Source of the DNA: Metabacillus lacus
GTDB lineage: Bacteria; Bacillota; Bacilli; Bacillales; Bacillaceae
Reading direction: 5' to 3'
Assembly (NCBI RefSeq): GCF_009674805.1
Contig: NZ_WKKI01000020.1
Location: forward strand, 1 to 61,992
DNA: 61,992 nucleotides
Shown one piece after another: positions 17,602 to 26,379 of the stretch. The notes below the pieces were generated by a model. The model was not told the origin of the DNA and did no database searches. It saw nothing but the letters and a program-made list of their open reading frames with translations. A program made the translations under genes and the position numbers. Position 1 is the stretch's first letter; the number at the start of each line of letters is the position of its first letter.

Positions 17602-20199
17602 ATGAATTGGTTTTCTAAAATTACAAAATTTTTCATTACTGAAGAAGAAGAAGAATTAGAGACAAAAACAAACAGCACGGTTCATAAAAAGGCTCAAATA
17701 CCTGAGGTAAGTCAAAACCGCAAATCGGGTGATATAGAAGCAAAAATTACCTATCAGTATCCACAGGGAAACTTCCGTTTTCCGATTATGCCTGATAGAG
17801 ATACAGCTAAAAAGCCCAGACGAAAAAACAGAAGCCCGCAAGAAAGGCCTATACAGCAGCAAAAACGAAAAAACGTACCTTCTCAAAAGCCGGCTGTTGA
17901 GATACCTGCGTCAAAGCGGCCTTTTCATGTAACAGAGATTCCCTCGCCCATCCATGGTTTTCGTTCGCGTTCAGGAGCTGAAAGCGGAGGATATACATAC
18001 GGAGAGAGCAGCCCTGAGCTTGCAAAGAGTCTTACTTACAAGGGATATCAGATGTCGAGTGATTCTGATATGTTAAATGCCGTGTTGTCTGAGAACAGAA
18101 AGTACCGGGAAGCAACACAGAGGAGGTCTCAGGAAGCAAGGCAGGAGAAGCATGCCGAAGAACAGCCTCTCTTTGAAGAAGTTGTAGAGCCCCTTGCACC
18201 GGAAGAGGAGCTGGTTACTTTACCGGATGCTGAACAGAGTCAGAATTTTGGAAGAGAGAATGGTAAAGAGATATATGCTGCAGGAGAAATGAGAATTGAA
18301 AGCTGCAGTCTGCCGGAAAACTCTTTGCTATTATTTGAGGGGCAGGATCTAAACAGTGAAAGAGAATTCTCCGATGAAGGTAATGAGGAGATTATGACAG
18401 CTCAGGAACAATCTCTGCCTGCTGAAGAGTTGGCTGGGGAAGAGGTCATCTTGGATAACATTGAAGATGATACAGACATTTCAGCTTCACAGCAGCAAAT
18501 TGAAAAGGAACAGAGCTGGAACAGCAGAGAAGAAAAGATTGTTGTTGTTCCTGAAGAAAAAGCTGTAAGTATAAAGGAAAATCAAACGGAAAATAGTGAA
18601 GTTGCTTCAACATCTGTGCAGGCAGGAGAGGAAATCATTGTTTCTCCCGCAGCTGAGCAGGAAAATGGAGAAACATATGATTCCCAAAGAAAAGAAAACA
18701 AGGACAATTTTGGCAGCCCAGTTGTGCCATATAACGTTCTGATGTTTCAGCGCGACCGACAAAAAAGGGAGCCGGAAGGAAAGAGAGCAGCTTATGCCTA
18801 TCCTTCACTAGCTCTTTTAAACGTTCCTGAGAGAGAATTGCATGATGATCAGCAATGGCTTGAAGAACAGCGGAACCTGCTGAATATGACCTTTGAGAAT
18901 TTCAATGTAAGAGCAAAAGTTGTGAACGTAACGAAAGGACCGGCTGTAACGAGGCTGGAAGTACAGCCGGAACCTGGAGTGAAGGTTAATAAAATTACCA
19001 ATTTAGCAGATGATATTAAACTCAGTTTGTCCGCAAAGGATATTCGGATGGAAGCGCCCATACCCGGAAAAAATACAATTGGAATAGAAGTTCCTAACAA
19101 ATCCAGCAAAATTGTTACATTGCGTGAAATCATTAGAAGCGAGGCTTTCAGAAGCAGCGAATCTCCCTTGACAGCGGCCATGGGACTTGATATTTCAGGC
19201 CAGCCTTCGGTAACAGATTTGAAGAAAATGCCGCATGGGCTGATTGCCGGTGCGACAGGTTCAGGTAAAAGTGTATGCATCAATACCATTCTCGTTTCAC
19301 TTCTGTACAAAGCTTCTCCTGATATGGTAAAACTTTTGCTGATCGATCCAAAAATGGTGGAGCTTGCTCCATATCAGTCCATTCCCCACCTGGTCAGCCC
19401 TGTTATTACTGATGTGAAGGCTGCTACAGCAGCTCTGAAATGGGCTGTGGAGGAAATGGAGCGGAGGTATGAACTGTTCGTCCACACAGGTGTGCGGGAT
19501 ATCTCACGCTACAATCAAAAAGCGAAAGAGCATGGAAAAGGAGAGCATCTGCCGTATATCGTGGTTATCATCGATGAGCTTGCAGATTTAATGATGGTGT
19601 CACCAGCTGATGTAGAGGATGCCATCTGCCGTTTAGCACAAAAAGCAAGAGCCTGCGGAATTCATCTGATTGTAGCTACACAGCGTCCTTCTGTAGATGT
19701 TATTACAGGCTTGATTAAAGCAAATATACCAACCCGTACAGCTTTCTCTGTTTCTTCACAAATTGACTCCAGAACAATTTTGGATAAAAGCGGTGCAGAA
19801 AAGCTGCTCGGCAGGGGTGACATGCTCTTTTTGGAGAATGGTTCTTCAAAAGCAGTCAGGCTGCAGGGTTGCTTTGTATCCGATGATGAGATTGAAAGAG
19901 TTGTAGCACATGTCAAACAGCAGGCAAAACCCGCCTATTTGTTTGAACATGATGAGCTGGTTAGAAGATCTGCCGTGCAGACAGAAGAGGATGAACTGTT
20001 TTTTGAAGCCTGTGAATTTGTCATTCATCAGGGAGGAGCATCAGCTTCCGGGCTTCAACGTAGATTCCGCCTGGGCTATAATCGTGCTGCAAGATTGATT
20101 GATATGATGGAGGCACAGGGGATCATATCGGAAAATAGAGGCTCAAGGCCAAGGGATGTACTCATTACAGAAGACGAATTGGAAGCAATGCAGGGGTAG
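17602..20199 (+). CDS. sftA: DNA translocase SftA (FtsK/SpoIIIE family)
   Basis: An 865-residue FtsK-type motor. There are no membrane segments at the N-terminus, which separates SftA from SpoIIIE. Residues ~30-390 are a low-complexity, Glu/Gln/Ser-rich linker. The motor follows: alpha/beta domain with Walker A GATGSGKS (about 551-558) and Walker B VVIIDELADLM (about 653-663), then LIVATQRPSVDVITG. The C-terminus has the gamma winged helix (QRRFRLGYNRAARLID) that reads polar DNA motifs. In B. subtilis SftA works at the division septum to clear DNA before closure; the linker probably targets it there. Normally ~950 residues in B. subtilis, so the linker is shorter here. Confidence 0.93.
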   Translation: MNWFSKITKFFITEEEEELETKTNSTVHKKAQIPEVSQNRKSGDIEAKITYQYPQGNFRFPIMPDRDTAKKPRRKNRSPQERPIQQQKRKNVPSQKPAVEIPASKRPFHVTEIPSPIHGFRSRSGAESGGYTYGESSPELAKSLTYKGYQMSSDSDMLNAVLSENRKYREATQRRSQEARQEKHAEEQPLFEEVVEPLAPEEELVTLPDAEQSQNFGRENGKEIYAAGEMRIESCSLPENSLLLFEGQDLNSEREFSDEGNEEIMTAQEQSLPAEELAGEEVILDNIEDDTDISASQQQIEKEQSWNSREEKIVVVPEEKAVSIKENQTENSEVASTSVQAGEEIIVSPAAEQENGETYDSQRKENKDNFGSPVVPYNVLMFQRDRQKREPEGKRAAYAYPSLALLNVPERELHDDQQWLEEQRNLLNMTFENFNVRAKVVNVTKGPAVTRLEVQPEPGVKVNKITNLADDIKLSLSAKDIRMEAPIPGKNTIGIEVPNKSSKIVTLREIIRSEAFRSSESPLTAAMGLDISGQPSVTDLKKMPHGLIAGATGSGKSVCINTILVSLLYKASPDMVKLLLIDPKMVELAPYQSIPHLVSPVITDVKAATAALKWAVEEMERRYELFVHTGVRDISRYNQKAKEHGKGEHLPYIVVIIDELADLMMVSPADVEDAICRLAQKARACGIHLIVATQRPSVDVITGLIKANIPTRTAFSVSSQIDSRTILDKSGAEKLLGRGDMLFLENGSSKAVRLQGCFVSDDEIERVVAHVKQQAKPAYLFEHDELVRRSAVQTEEDELFFEACEFVIHQGGASASGLQRRFRLGYNRAARLIDMMEAQGIISENRGSRPRDVLITEDELEAMQG

Positions 20200-20217
20200 T
20201 GCATTTTACGAAAAAAG

Positions 20218-20226
20218 TGATACAAT
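20218..20226 (+). promoter_or_regulatory. Candidate extended -10 promoter for the phosphoribosyltransferase gene
   Basis: TGATACAAT fits an extended -10 box (TGn plus TACAAT); the -35 region is weak. It lies 44 bases before the start codon. Confidence 0.4.
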
Positions 20227-20269
20227 GTAGTGTGGAAAATTGATGTAAAAGAAGAAGGGTGCTTTCTGG

Positions 20270-21376
20270 ATGAAAGAAATTGAATTAAAGCTGCAGGGAG
20301 AAATAAAGCGTCTGACCAATAAAACGTTTAAATTTGATGAACGTGTTGGAGATGGCTGGTTCTCTGCTGTGTATTTTCTTAAAACAAAGGATATTGTAAC
20401 AGACTACTTCCCTGAAAATATCGTCACGATGCAGTTTTTTCAAAAGGAGCATGCAGTTCTGTGCGGAACGGACGAAGTGATTGCCCTGATCCACACATTT
20501 GCAGATAAACCTGAGGAGCTTGAAATATATTCACTAAAAGACGGGGATGAAATTAGTCCCTTTGAAACCGTATTAACTGTGAAAGGCCCCTACCAGAGCT
20601 TCGGATATCTGGAAGGAATGATAGACGGTATCCTGGGACGCAGGACCTCTGTAGCAACCAATGTCTTCAATGTTGTGAAAGCTGCAGGGCTGTCGGGCAG
20701 GCAAAAGCCTGTCATTTTCATGGGTGACCGTGATGATCATTTCACACAGCAGGCAGGTGACGGCTACGCTGCACATATCGGCGGTTCAACAGCACAAGCC
20801 ACTCATGCTATGAATGAATGGTGGGGAAAAAAAGGCATGGGAACGATGCCTCATGCCCTGATCCAAATGTTTAACGGAGACGTAGTGGAAGCTGCAAAGG
20901 CTTATTCAAAAAGATTTCCTGAAGATGACTTGATTGTTCTGGTTGATTACAATAATGACTGCATCACTGATGCGTTGCGGGCAGCAAGAGAATTTGGATC
21001 ACAGCTGAAAGGTGTCAGGGTTGATACATCGAGAACAATGATAGATCAGCATTTTATCCGCCATCCTGAAGTGCTTGGAACGTTTGATCCCAGAGGCGTG
21101 AACGCACAGCTGATTTTTGCGCTCCGCAGCGCGCTTGATGCAGAAGGCTATCATCATGTAAAAATTGTTGTCAGCGGAGGATTTAACGAAAAGAGAATTC
21201 TGGAGTTTGAAGAACAGAATGTGCCTGTCGATATATATGGAGTAGGCAGCAGCCTTCTGAAAATTCATATCGGATTCACAGGAGACAACGTGATGCTGAA
21301 TGGCGAGCACCAGGCGAAAGCGGGGAGAAAATACAGGCCGAATCAAAGACTTGAGAAAGTTGATTTTCTTGAGTGA
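20270..21376 (+). CDS. Nicotinate phosphoribosyltransferase (PncB family)
   Basis: A 368-residue type II phosphoribosyltransferase. Family marks are QFFQKEHAVLCGTDEVI near the N-terminus, the His-containing GSTAQATHAMN, the DYNNDC segment, VRVDTSR, and a late VVSGGFNEKRI followed by DIYGVGS, which contacts the phosphate. It converts nicotinate plus PRPP to NaMN in the NAD salvage route. It is the short, bacilli/archaea-like form rather than the ~490-residue PncB. AGAAGGGTG precedes the ATG. The next gene overlaps its 3' end slightly, suggesting an operon. Confidence 0.85.
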   Translation: MKEIELKLQGEIKRLTNKTFKFDERVGDGWFSAVYFLKTKDIVTDYFPENIVTMQFFQKEHAVLCGTDEVIALIHTFADKPEELEIYSLKDGDEISPFETVLTVKGPYQSFGYLEGMIDGILGRRTSVATNVFNVVKAAGLSGRQKPVIFMGDRDDHFTQQAGDGYAAHIGGSTAQATHAMNEWWGKKGMGTMPHALIQMFNGDVVEAAKAYSKRFPEDDLIVLVDYNNDCITDALRAAREFGSQLKGVRVDTSRTMIDQHFIRHPEVLGTFDPRGVNAQLIFALRSALDAEGYHHVKIVVSGGFNEKRILEFEEQNVPVDIYGVGSSLLKIHIGFTGDNVMLNGEHQAKAGRKYRPNQRLEKVDFLE

Positions 21377-22010
21377 ATTAATTCACCTTGACGCTCTTCG
21401 AAAAGCAAAAGATGCTGAACTTGCTCTGGAATTGAAAATGGCTCTGGAAACCTTCTCACACTGGCAGGAGCGCCATGCAAACATCAGGGAAAAGGTAAAG
21501 GCTAAAACACTTTTTCGTTCTTTGATTGCCAAATCAGACCAATCCTCCCTTACAGAAAGGGAATCAGCCATTTTCAACGATTGGTTTTCGTTCGATTATC
21601 AAACTGCGGCAGGAAAGACCATGTATCAGCTCTATTTAACAGGTAAGAACTCTGCTTCACCAGCTGATGCTCTGCTGCTGGCAAATCTGCTGAAGCCGTA
21701 TTTGGTTACTGAAAAGCATTTCCCGGAAACAAAGCTTCAGCCGCTGTTGATAGAGCAAGATAAGAAATCCGATTATCTATCTCTGCGTCTGAAAGAGGAG
21801 CATCATATGGTTCCTGGTTCTTTTCTTTTTCTGAGGTGTGTACCTCTGTTAGGAAGCTGGATGCAAATCGGGACTGCAGCTTACGCAAGCAGTGAATCTG
21901 TGAGCAGGCTTACACGTGATTTTTACAACTGCGAAGAACTTGGAGAGACAACATTTTTAAAGCGTTATGCATTACAATATGTAGAAATTGGGAAAGCTGT
22001 TGAGGAATAA
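21369..22010 (+). CDS. Unrecognised protein between nicotinate PRTase and murC
   Basis: About 213 residues, soluble, with a helical, Lys/Glu/Leu-rich N-terminal half (HLDALRKAKDAELALELKMA) and a C-terminal part with FLFLRCVPLLGSWMQIGTAAY. I know no family for it. The start is unclear: TTG 21369 lies about 10 bases after GAGAAAG and overlaps the end of the preceding gene by 8 bases; TTG 21360 or ATG 21300 would overlap more. Codon usage matches the neighbours, and it is co-directional and overlapping, so it is probably real and co-expressed. Confidence 0.6.
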   Translation: MSELIHLDALRKAKDAELALELKMALETFSHWQERHANIREKVKAKTLFRSLIAKSDQSSLTERESAIFNDWFSFDYQTAAGKTMYQLYLTGKNSASPADALLLANLLKPYLVTEKHFPETKLQPLLIEQDKKSDYLSLRLKEEHHMVPGSFLFLRCVPLLGSWMQIGTAAYASSESVSRLTRDFYNCEELGETTFLKRYALQYVEIGKAVEE

Positions 22011-22090
22011 ACAATTTTTCAATAAATATTTGTTGAAACAGCCCACAAATTGGGAGAAACGGCGAATGATATATTGTCTTTCAGTTTCCA

Positions 22091-22119
22091 TGGTCACGTT
22101 CCGTATTTAGTGATATAAT
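22091..22119 (+). promoter_or_regulatory. murC promoter
   Basis: TGGTCA (22091-22096), a 17-base spacer, and TGATATAAT with TATAAT at 22114-22119 preceded by an extended TGn. A leader of about 115 nt runs to the murC start. Confidence 0.65.
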
Positions 22120-22242
22120 TTTTATCCGTAAGTGTACATAAGCTGCTGTTCATGTACTGTATTAAGATTAGACCATTAGGTTGCAATTCTGAATGAGCGT
22201 CATATACTGTCAATCAGATAGACGTTTGTTGGAGGTTCTATT

Positions 22243-23541
22243 ATGACTGTTTATCATTTTGTAGGAATTAAAGGGACAGGTATGAGCGCCCTTGCACAAA
22301 TTTTGCATGATATGGGTTATTCCGTCCAGGGATCGGATATTGATGATACGATCTTTACCCAGCTGGCCCTGGAACAAAGAAATATACCCGTTTTTTCTTT
22401 TTCTGAAAATAATATTACACCAGGTTTAACGATTATTGCCGGCAATGCATACTCTGACTCGCATATTGAAATTGAGAGTGCTTTAAATCAGGGACTGCCG
22501 GTTATAAGATATCACCGCTTTTTAGGTGATTTTATGGAAAAGTTCACTAGTATAGCTGTCACAGGCGCACATGGAAAAACCTCAACAACCGGTTTGCTCT
22601 CCCATGTTATGCAGGGAGCAAAACCAACCTCCTTTCTCATAGGAGATGGGACCGGAAAAGGAATTGAGAACAGCACATACTTTACTTTTGAAGCTTGTGA
22701 GTACCGCAGGCATTTTCTTTCATACTTTCCTGATTACGCAATCATGTTAAATGTTGATTTTGATCATCCGGATTATTTCAATAGCATTGAAGATGTATTT
22801 GGTGCTTTTCAAAATATGGCGCTTCAGGTTAAAAAGGGGATTATTGCGTGCGGAGATGATGAATATCTTCAGCAGATACAGGCGAAGGTTCCAGTTGTAT
22901 ATTATGGCTTTGCCGAACATAATGACTTTCAGGCAAGAAACCTGATTAAAGCGACTGACGGCACAACTTTTGACGTTTTTGTCAGAAATACATTTTATGC
23001 GTCTTTCCATATTCCGACTTATGGAGACCACAGCGTTCTTAATGCATTAGCTGTTATTGCCCTGTGCCATTATGAGGGAATAGATTCGGAAGTGATTGCT
23101 GCTCAGCTTTTGACTTTTAAAGGCGTTAAAAGGCGCTTTAATGAAAAAGTAATCGGTGATCAGGTTTTGATTGATGACTATGCGCATCATCCTACAGAAA
23201 TTAACGCGACAATCGATGCTGCAAGACAAAAATATCCTGACCGTGACATTATTGCTGTGTTTCAGCCGCACACTTTCACACGGACGCAGTCATTTCTAAA
23301 AGAATTTGCTGACAGCCTTCAAAAAGCTGATTTTGTATACTTATGTGACATATTTGGCTCGGCCCGTGAGAAAATAGGCAAGCTGTCTATTAAAGATTTA
23401 CAGGATAAAATAGAGAATGCTGTGTTTATTGAAGAATCGGAAACATCCATGCTGAAAAAACATGAAAACAGTGTTCTTGTTTTTATGGGAGCTGGAGATA
23501 TACAAAAGTATCAGCATGCCTACGAGAGCGTGCTGGCCTAA
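22243..23541 (+). CDS. murC: UDP-N-acetylmuramate--L-alanine ligase
   Basis: A 432-residue Mur ligase, the same length as B. subtilis MurC. N-terminal UDP-binding [11 protein letters not shown] (8-18), ATP loop [12 protein letters not shown] (about 106-117), central [10 protein letters not shown], and the C-terminal [10 protein letters not shown] with [10 protein letters not shown]. It adds L-alanine to UDP-MurNAc, the first peptide step of peptidoglycan synthesis, in the cytoplasm. TTGGAGG is placed 9 bases before the ATG. Confidence 0.96.
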   Translation: MTVYHFVGIKGTGMSALAQILHDMGYSVQGSDIDDTIFTQLALEQRNIPVFSFSENNITPGLTIIAGNAYSDSHIEIESALNQGLPVIRYHRFLGDFMEKFTSIAVTGAHGKTSTTGLLSHVMQGAKPTSFLIGDGTGKGIENSTYFTFEACEYRRHFLSYFPDYAIMLNVDFDHPDYFNSIEDVFGAFQNMALQVKKGIIACGDDEYLQQIQAKVPVVYYGFAEHNDFQARNLIKATDGTTFDVFVRNTFYASFHIPTYGDHSVLNALAVIALCHYEGIDSEVIAAQLLTFKGVKRRFNEKVIGDQVLIDDYAHHPTEINATIDAARQKYPDRDIIAVFQPHTFTRTQSFLKEFADSLQKADFVYLCDIFGSAREKIGKLSIKDLQDKIENAVFIEESETSMLKKHENSVLVFMGAGDIQKYQHAYESVLA

Positions 23542-23563
23542 ATGCCGGACGGTGAGCCTGCAT

Positions 23564-23637
23564 AAAAAAAGATGATCCTAAAAGTCCCCTTGAGGTGCAG
23601 TACACTTCATTGACTTCACTGGATCATCTTTTTTTAG
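23564..23637. terminator. Bidirectional terminator between murC and the M29 peptidase
   Basis: AAAAAAAGATGATCC (23564-23578) pairs with GGATCATCTTTTTTT (23621-23635). The loop is unusually long (42 nt) and itself has partial pairing (GAGGTG...CACTTC). Confidence 0.72.
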
Positions 23638-23646
23638 TTTATCATG

Positions 23647-24762
23647 TTACTTCAGGTTTTCTGGATTAAGAGGCTGAAGTTCATCAAGAACGAAACGGCC
23701 GTCTTTGCGAATGAGCACCCCGTCAAAGTAAATTTCTCCCCCGCCGTATTCCGGGCGCTGTATGTTTACCATATCCCAGTGTATATTAGAAGAATTGCCG
23801 TTGTACGCTTCATCATAGCACTGCCCTGGAGTGAAATGGAAACTGCCGTCAATTTTCTCGTCAAAAAGGATATCCTGCATCGGGTGAAGAATATAAGGAT
23901 TCACTCCAATGGCGAATTCACCGATATATCTTGCACCTTCATCTGTATCGAAAATGTTATTGATTCTATCAGTGTCATTTGCGGAAGCATCAATAATTTT
24001 TCCATTTTCAAAAGTCAATTTTACATTTTCAAAAGTAAAGCCCTGATATGGTGAAGGTGTATTGTAGGTAATGGTCCCGTTCACCGAATCTTTGACAGGT
24101 GCCGTGTAAACTTCACCATCAGGAATATTCATCTGCCCGGAGCATTTTACTGCAGGTATATCTTTAATGGAGAATGAAAGCTCTGTTCCGTCCCCTTTAA
24201 TCAGAACTTGATCTGTAGCATCCATAAGCGTTACAAGGGCATCCATCGCTGAATCCATTTTTCTGTAGTCCAGATTGCAGACATCAAAGTAAAAGTCCTC
24301 AAAAGCTTCTGTGCTCATTTTGGCAAGCTGCGCCATAGAAGCATTTGGATAGCGCAGAACCACCCAGCGGGTATGAGGAACGCGGATCTCTCTGTGCACC
24401 TTCTGGCTTACAGTTTTGCCGGAGATGCGCATCTTATCATCTGGAATATCTGCATGCTCATTTATATTGTCGCCTGAACGCAGCCCGATGTAGGCATCCA
24501 TCTCCTTCATCACATTGGCCTCAAAATCGGCCATAAGGGAAAACTGCTCTTCCTGGGCACCCATCAGAAGCGCACGGTCCACCTGCTGGTCTTTCAACAG
24601 CACAAAAGGATAACCTCCTGCTTGATATGCCTCATTTACAAGTGCTGTAACAAGCTCACGCTGCAGCCCGAAATTTTCAATCAGAACCTTTTCTCCCTTT
24701 TGCAGCTTGATGGAGTAATGTATTAAATTTTTTGCGAGTGTTGCTATTCGAGGATCTTTCAC
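23647..24762 (-). CDS. M29 family aminopeptidase (AmpS-like)
   Basis: A thermophilic-aminopeptidase-type (M29) metallopeptidase. GTG 24762 is the best start: GGGAGGT lies 6 bases upstream, and the protein then begins MKDPRIATLAKNLIHYSIKLQKGEK and is 371 residues, the family's usual size. Conserved parts are GDGTELSFS, FDTDEGARYIGEFAIG (holding metal-site Glu), FDEKIDGSFHF and the late HWDMV. Cytoplasmic peptide turnover is likely. Convergent with murC. Confidence 0.86.
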   Translation of the reverse strand: MKDPRIATLAKNLIHYSIKLQKGEKVLIENFGLQRELVTALVNEAYQAGGYPFVLLKDQQVDRALLMGAQEEQFSLMADFEANVMKEMDAYIGLRSGDNINEHADIPDDKMRISGKTVSQKVHREIRVPHTRWVVLRYPNASMAQLAKMSTEAFEDFYFDVCNLDYRKMDSAMDALVTLMDATDQVLIKGDGTELSFSIKDIPAVKCSGQMNIPDGEVYTAPVKDSVNGTITYNTPSPYQGFTFENVKLTFENGKIIDASANDTDRINNIFDTDEGARYIGEFAIGVNPYILHPMQDILFDEKIDGSFHFTPGQCYDEAYNGNSSNIHWDMVNIQRPEYGGGEIYFDGVLIRKDGRFVLDELQPLNPENLK

Positions 24763-24905
24763 CAATATACCTCCCATTCATCAAATATGTACAAGTGTTA
24801 TTGTAACCGATTCACAAGAATTAGGTGAATAGAAAACAAAATTAATCTTCAATAAAGGAGAAAAGCACTTTTTGAAGAAAAAGCTATATATCCTGGCCCT
24901 TTTAT

Positions 24906-24930
24906 GTTTATCATATATAGGGTCGGGTAT
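24906..24930 (+). promoter_or_regulatory. Candidate SigB promoter of ytxGHJ
   Basis: GTTTAT (24906-24911), a 13-base spacer, GGGTAT (24925-24930). This matches the SigB consensus GTTTAA-N12-14-GGGTAT with one mismatch and lies 33 bases before the ytxG start. In B. subtilis ytxGHJ belongs to the SigB general stress regulon. Confidence 0.75.
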
Positions 24931-24963
24931 TTATTCAGTAAACATTACGAGGAGGATTATGAT

Positions 24964-25416
24964 ATGGAATGGATTATGTATGTAAGTGTAGCTGTCATTG
25001 CAATCGGATTTACAGTGCTGGTTGCATTTTTATCAAAAACACTCAGTTCTCTGCAGGTAACGCTTGATAATGTGGCGAATACTTTAGATGGACTGGAAGG
25101 ACAGATGAGAGGCATTACAACTGAAACAACGGAGCTGCTACATAAAACAAACTTGCTGGCTGATGATATTCAGCAGAAGTCTGATAAACTGAACATTGTT
25201 GTAACTGCTGTTCAGGATGTTGGATCTTCTCTAAAGCATTTTAACCAGTCTGTACAGCGTGTTTCCAGCTCAGTTACAACCAATGTGGAGAAAAATGAGG
25301 ACAAGATTTCACAGGTAGTCCAGTGGAGCAATGCTGCAATGGAAATCTGGGATAAGTGGAAAACAAAGAAAAATACAGGATCTAGAACAACTGCTGTCAA
25401 TACAACAGTGAAATAA
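24964..25416 (+). CDS. ytxG: DUF948 protein (YtxG)
   Basis: A 150-residue DUF948 protein: one N-terminal membrane helix ([19 protein letters not shown]), then a long Thr/Glu/Leu-rich amphipathic helical region resembling a chemoreceptor stalk ([19 protein letters not shown]), and a basic, disordered C-terminus. Start ATG 24964 with GAGGAGG upstream; a longer frame would begin upstream of the SigB-like promoter. A general-stress protein of unknown mechanism. Confidence 0.85.
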   Translation: MEWIMYVSVAVIAIGFTVLVAFLSKTLSSLQVTLDNVANTLDGLEGQMRGITTETTELLHKTNLLADDIQQKSDKLNIVVTAVQDVGSSLKHFNQSVQRVSSSVTTNVEKNEDKISQVVQWSNAAMEIWDKWKTKKNTGSRTTAVNTTVK

Positions 25417-25443
25417 TAAGCTTTTGGACTAGGAGGAAAAGAG

Positions 25444-25905
25444 ATGGCTAATAACGCAGGCAATAAGAGCAGCAACAAAGATTTTGTTGTAGGTACGATT
25501 GTTGGTGGACTGCTAGGTGCAGCGGCAGCTTTGTTTCTGGCACCAAAGTCTGGCAGGGAGATGCGAATCGATCTAACTGAACAGGCAAACAAGCTTTCTT
25601 CCAATGCTACTGAAAAAGGAAATCAAATTGCAGCAATGGCAAAAGAAAAGACGGCTGCATTCACACAAGGTGTGAACAGCCAGTCTTCACAGGTAATGGA
25701 TAAAGTACGTGACCTGACATCTTCCTCGGAGAACCAGGGGGACAGCCAGGATCAGGTTGAATCCGCGATTGATGAGCTTGCAAAAGAAGCTTCAGAGTCA
25801 ATGAACAATCCTTCAGAAGATCAAGCTTCTGTGATCAGGGATGAAATTGACAAAGAGCATTCCGAAGCAAAAAAGACAGTAACTGAAGCCAATACATTAT
25901 CATAA
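25444..25905 (+). CDS. ytxH: General stress protein YtxH
   Basis: A 153-residue protein with the YtxH hallmark: a glycine-rich membrane segment (VGTIVGGLLGAAAALFLAP) followed by KSGREMR, then a Ser/Gln/Glu-rich, likely disordered or coiled tail. The tail is longer than in some homologues. Second gene of ytxGHJ; AGGAGG ahead of the ATG. Function unknown beyond stress induction; it probably scaffolds at the membrane with YtxG. Confidence 0.85.
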   Translation: MANNAGNKSSNKDFVVGTIVGGLLGAAAALFLAPKSGREMRIDLTEQANKLSSNATEKGNQIAAMAKEKTAAFTQGVNSQSSQVMDKVRDLTSSSENQGDSQDQVESAIDELAKEASESMNNPSEDQASVIRDEIDKEHSEAKKTVTEANTLS

Positions 25906-25955
25906 TTCTGGCAGAGAGCGGGCTCTCTGCCTGCTTTTTTAAGGAGGATATCAGC

Positions 25956-26288
25956 ATGGCATTAGGCAAGATACAAGACTCCAATGAATTTAATGAGCTT
26001 TTTTCAAAACATGATATGTTTTTGTTTTTGAAAAACAGTACCACCTGCCCAATTTCTCATGGTGCATTTACAGAGTACAAAAGGTTTGCTGATGAACATG
26101 ATGAGGTGCCGACTTACTACCTCAATGTGCAGGACTCAAGAGAACTTTCCAATAAAATCAGTGAAGAATTTGGCATTAAACATGAATCACCGCAGGCGCT
26201 GCTTTTTAAAAGCAAGGAAGTTCTGTGGCATGATTCCCATCACAGCATTACCTATAACACATTAACAGAACAGCTTCGGACAAAATAG
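25956..26288 (+). CDS. ytxJ: Monothiol bacilliredoxin-like protein (YtxJ)
   Basis: A 110-residue thioredoxin-fold protein of DUF2847. The active segment TTCPISHGAF carries one cysteine (CPIS), followed by the cis-Pro region HESPQALLF. Family members are proposed to remove bacillithiol from proteins. AAGGAGG precedes the ATG. Third gene of the stress operon, closed by the terminator at 26283. Confidence 0.86.
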   Translation: MALGKIQDSNEFNELFSKHDMFLFLKNSTTCPISHGAFTEYKRFADEHDEVPTYYLNVQDSRELSNKISEEFGIKHESPQALLFKSKEVLWHDSHHSITYNTLTEQLRTK

Positions 26289-26313
26289 CGCAATTATGCG
26301 CTATTTTTTTTTT
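26283..26313 (+). terminator. ytxGHJ terminator
   Basis: AAATAGCGCA, loop ATTA, TGCGCTATTT, then a long T run; overlaps the ytxJ stop. Confidence 0.88.
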
Positions 26314-26379
26314 GTGCAGCAGGGCAGCTAAGAGAAATGGTGGCTGGAAAAATGACCAATTTTACCTGAACAACCCTGC

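Noticed and set aside
23644-24054. Long open frame opposite the M29 aminopeptidase
   Set aside because: Antisense shadow of a well-supported gene; no family features.
24872-24985. 37-codon hydrophobic frame with TTG start before ytxG
   Set aside because: Has a ribosome-like site, but it spans the SigB-like promoter and overlaps the ytxG start, so it is unlikely to be translated from the stress transcript.
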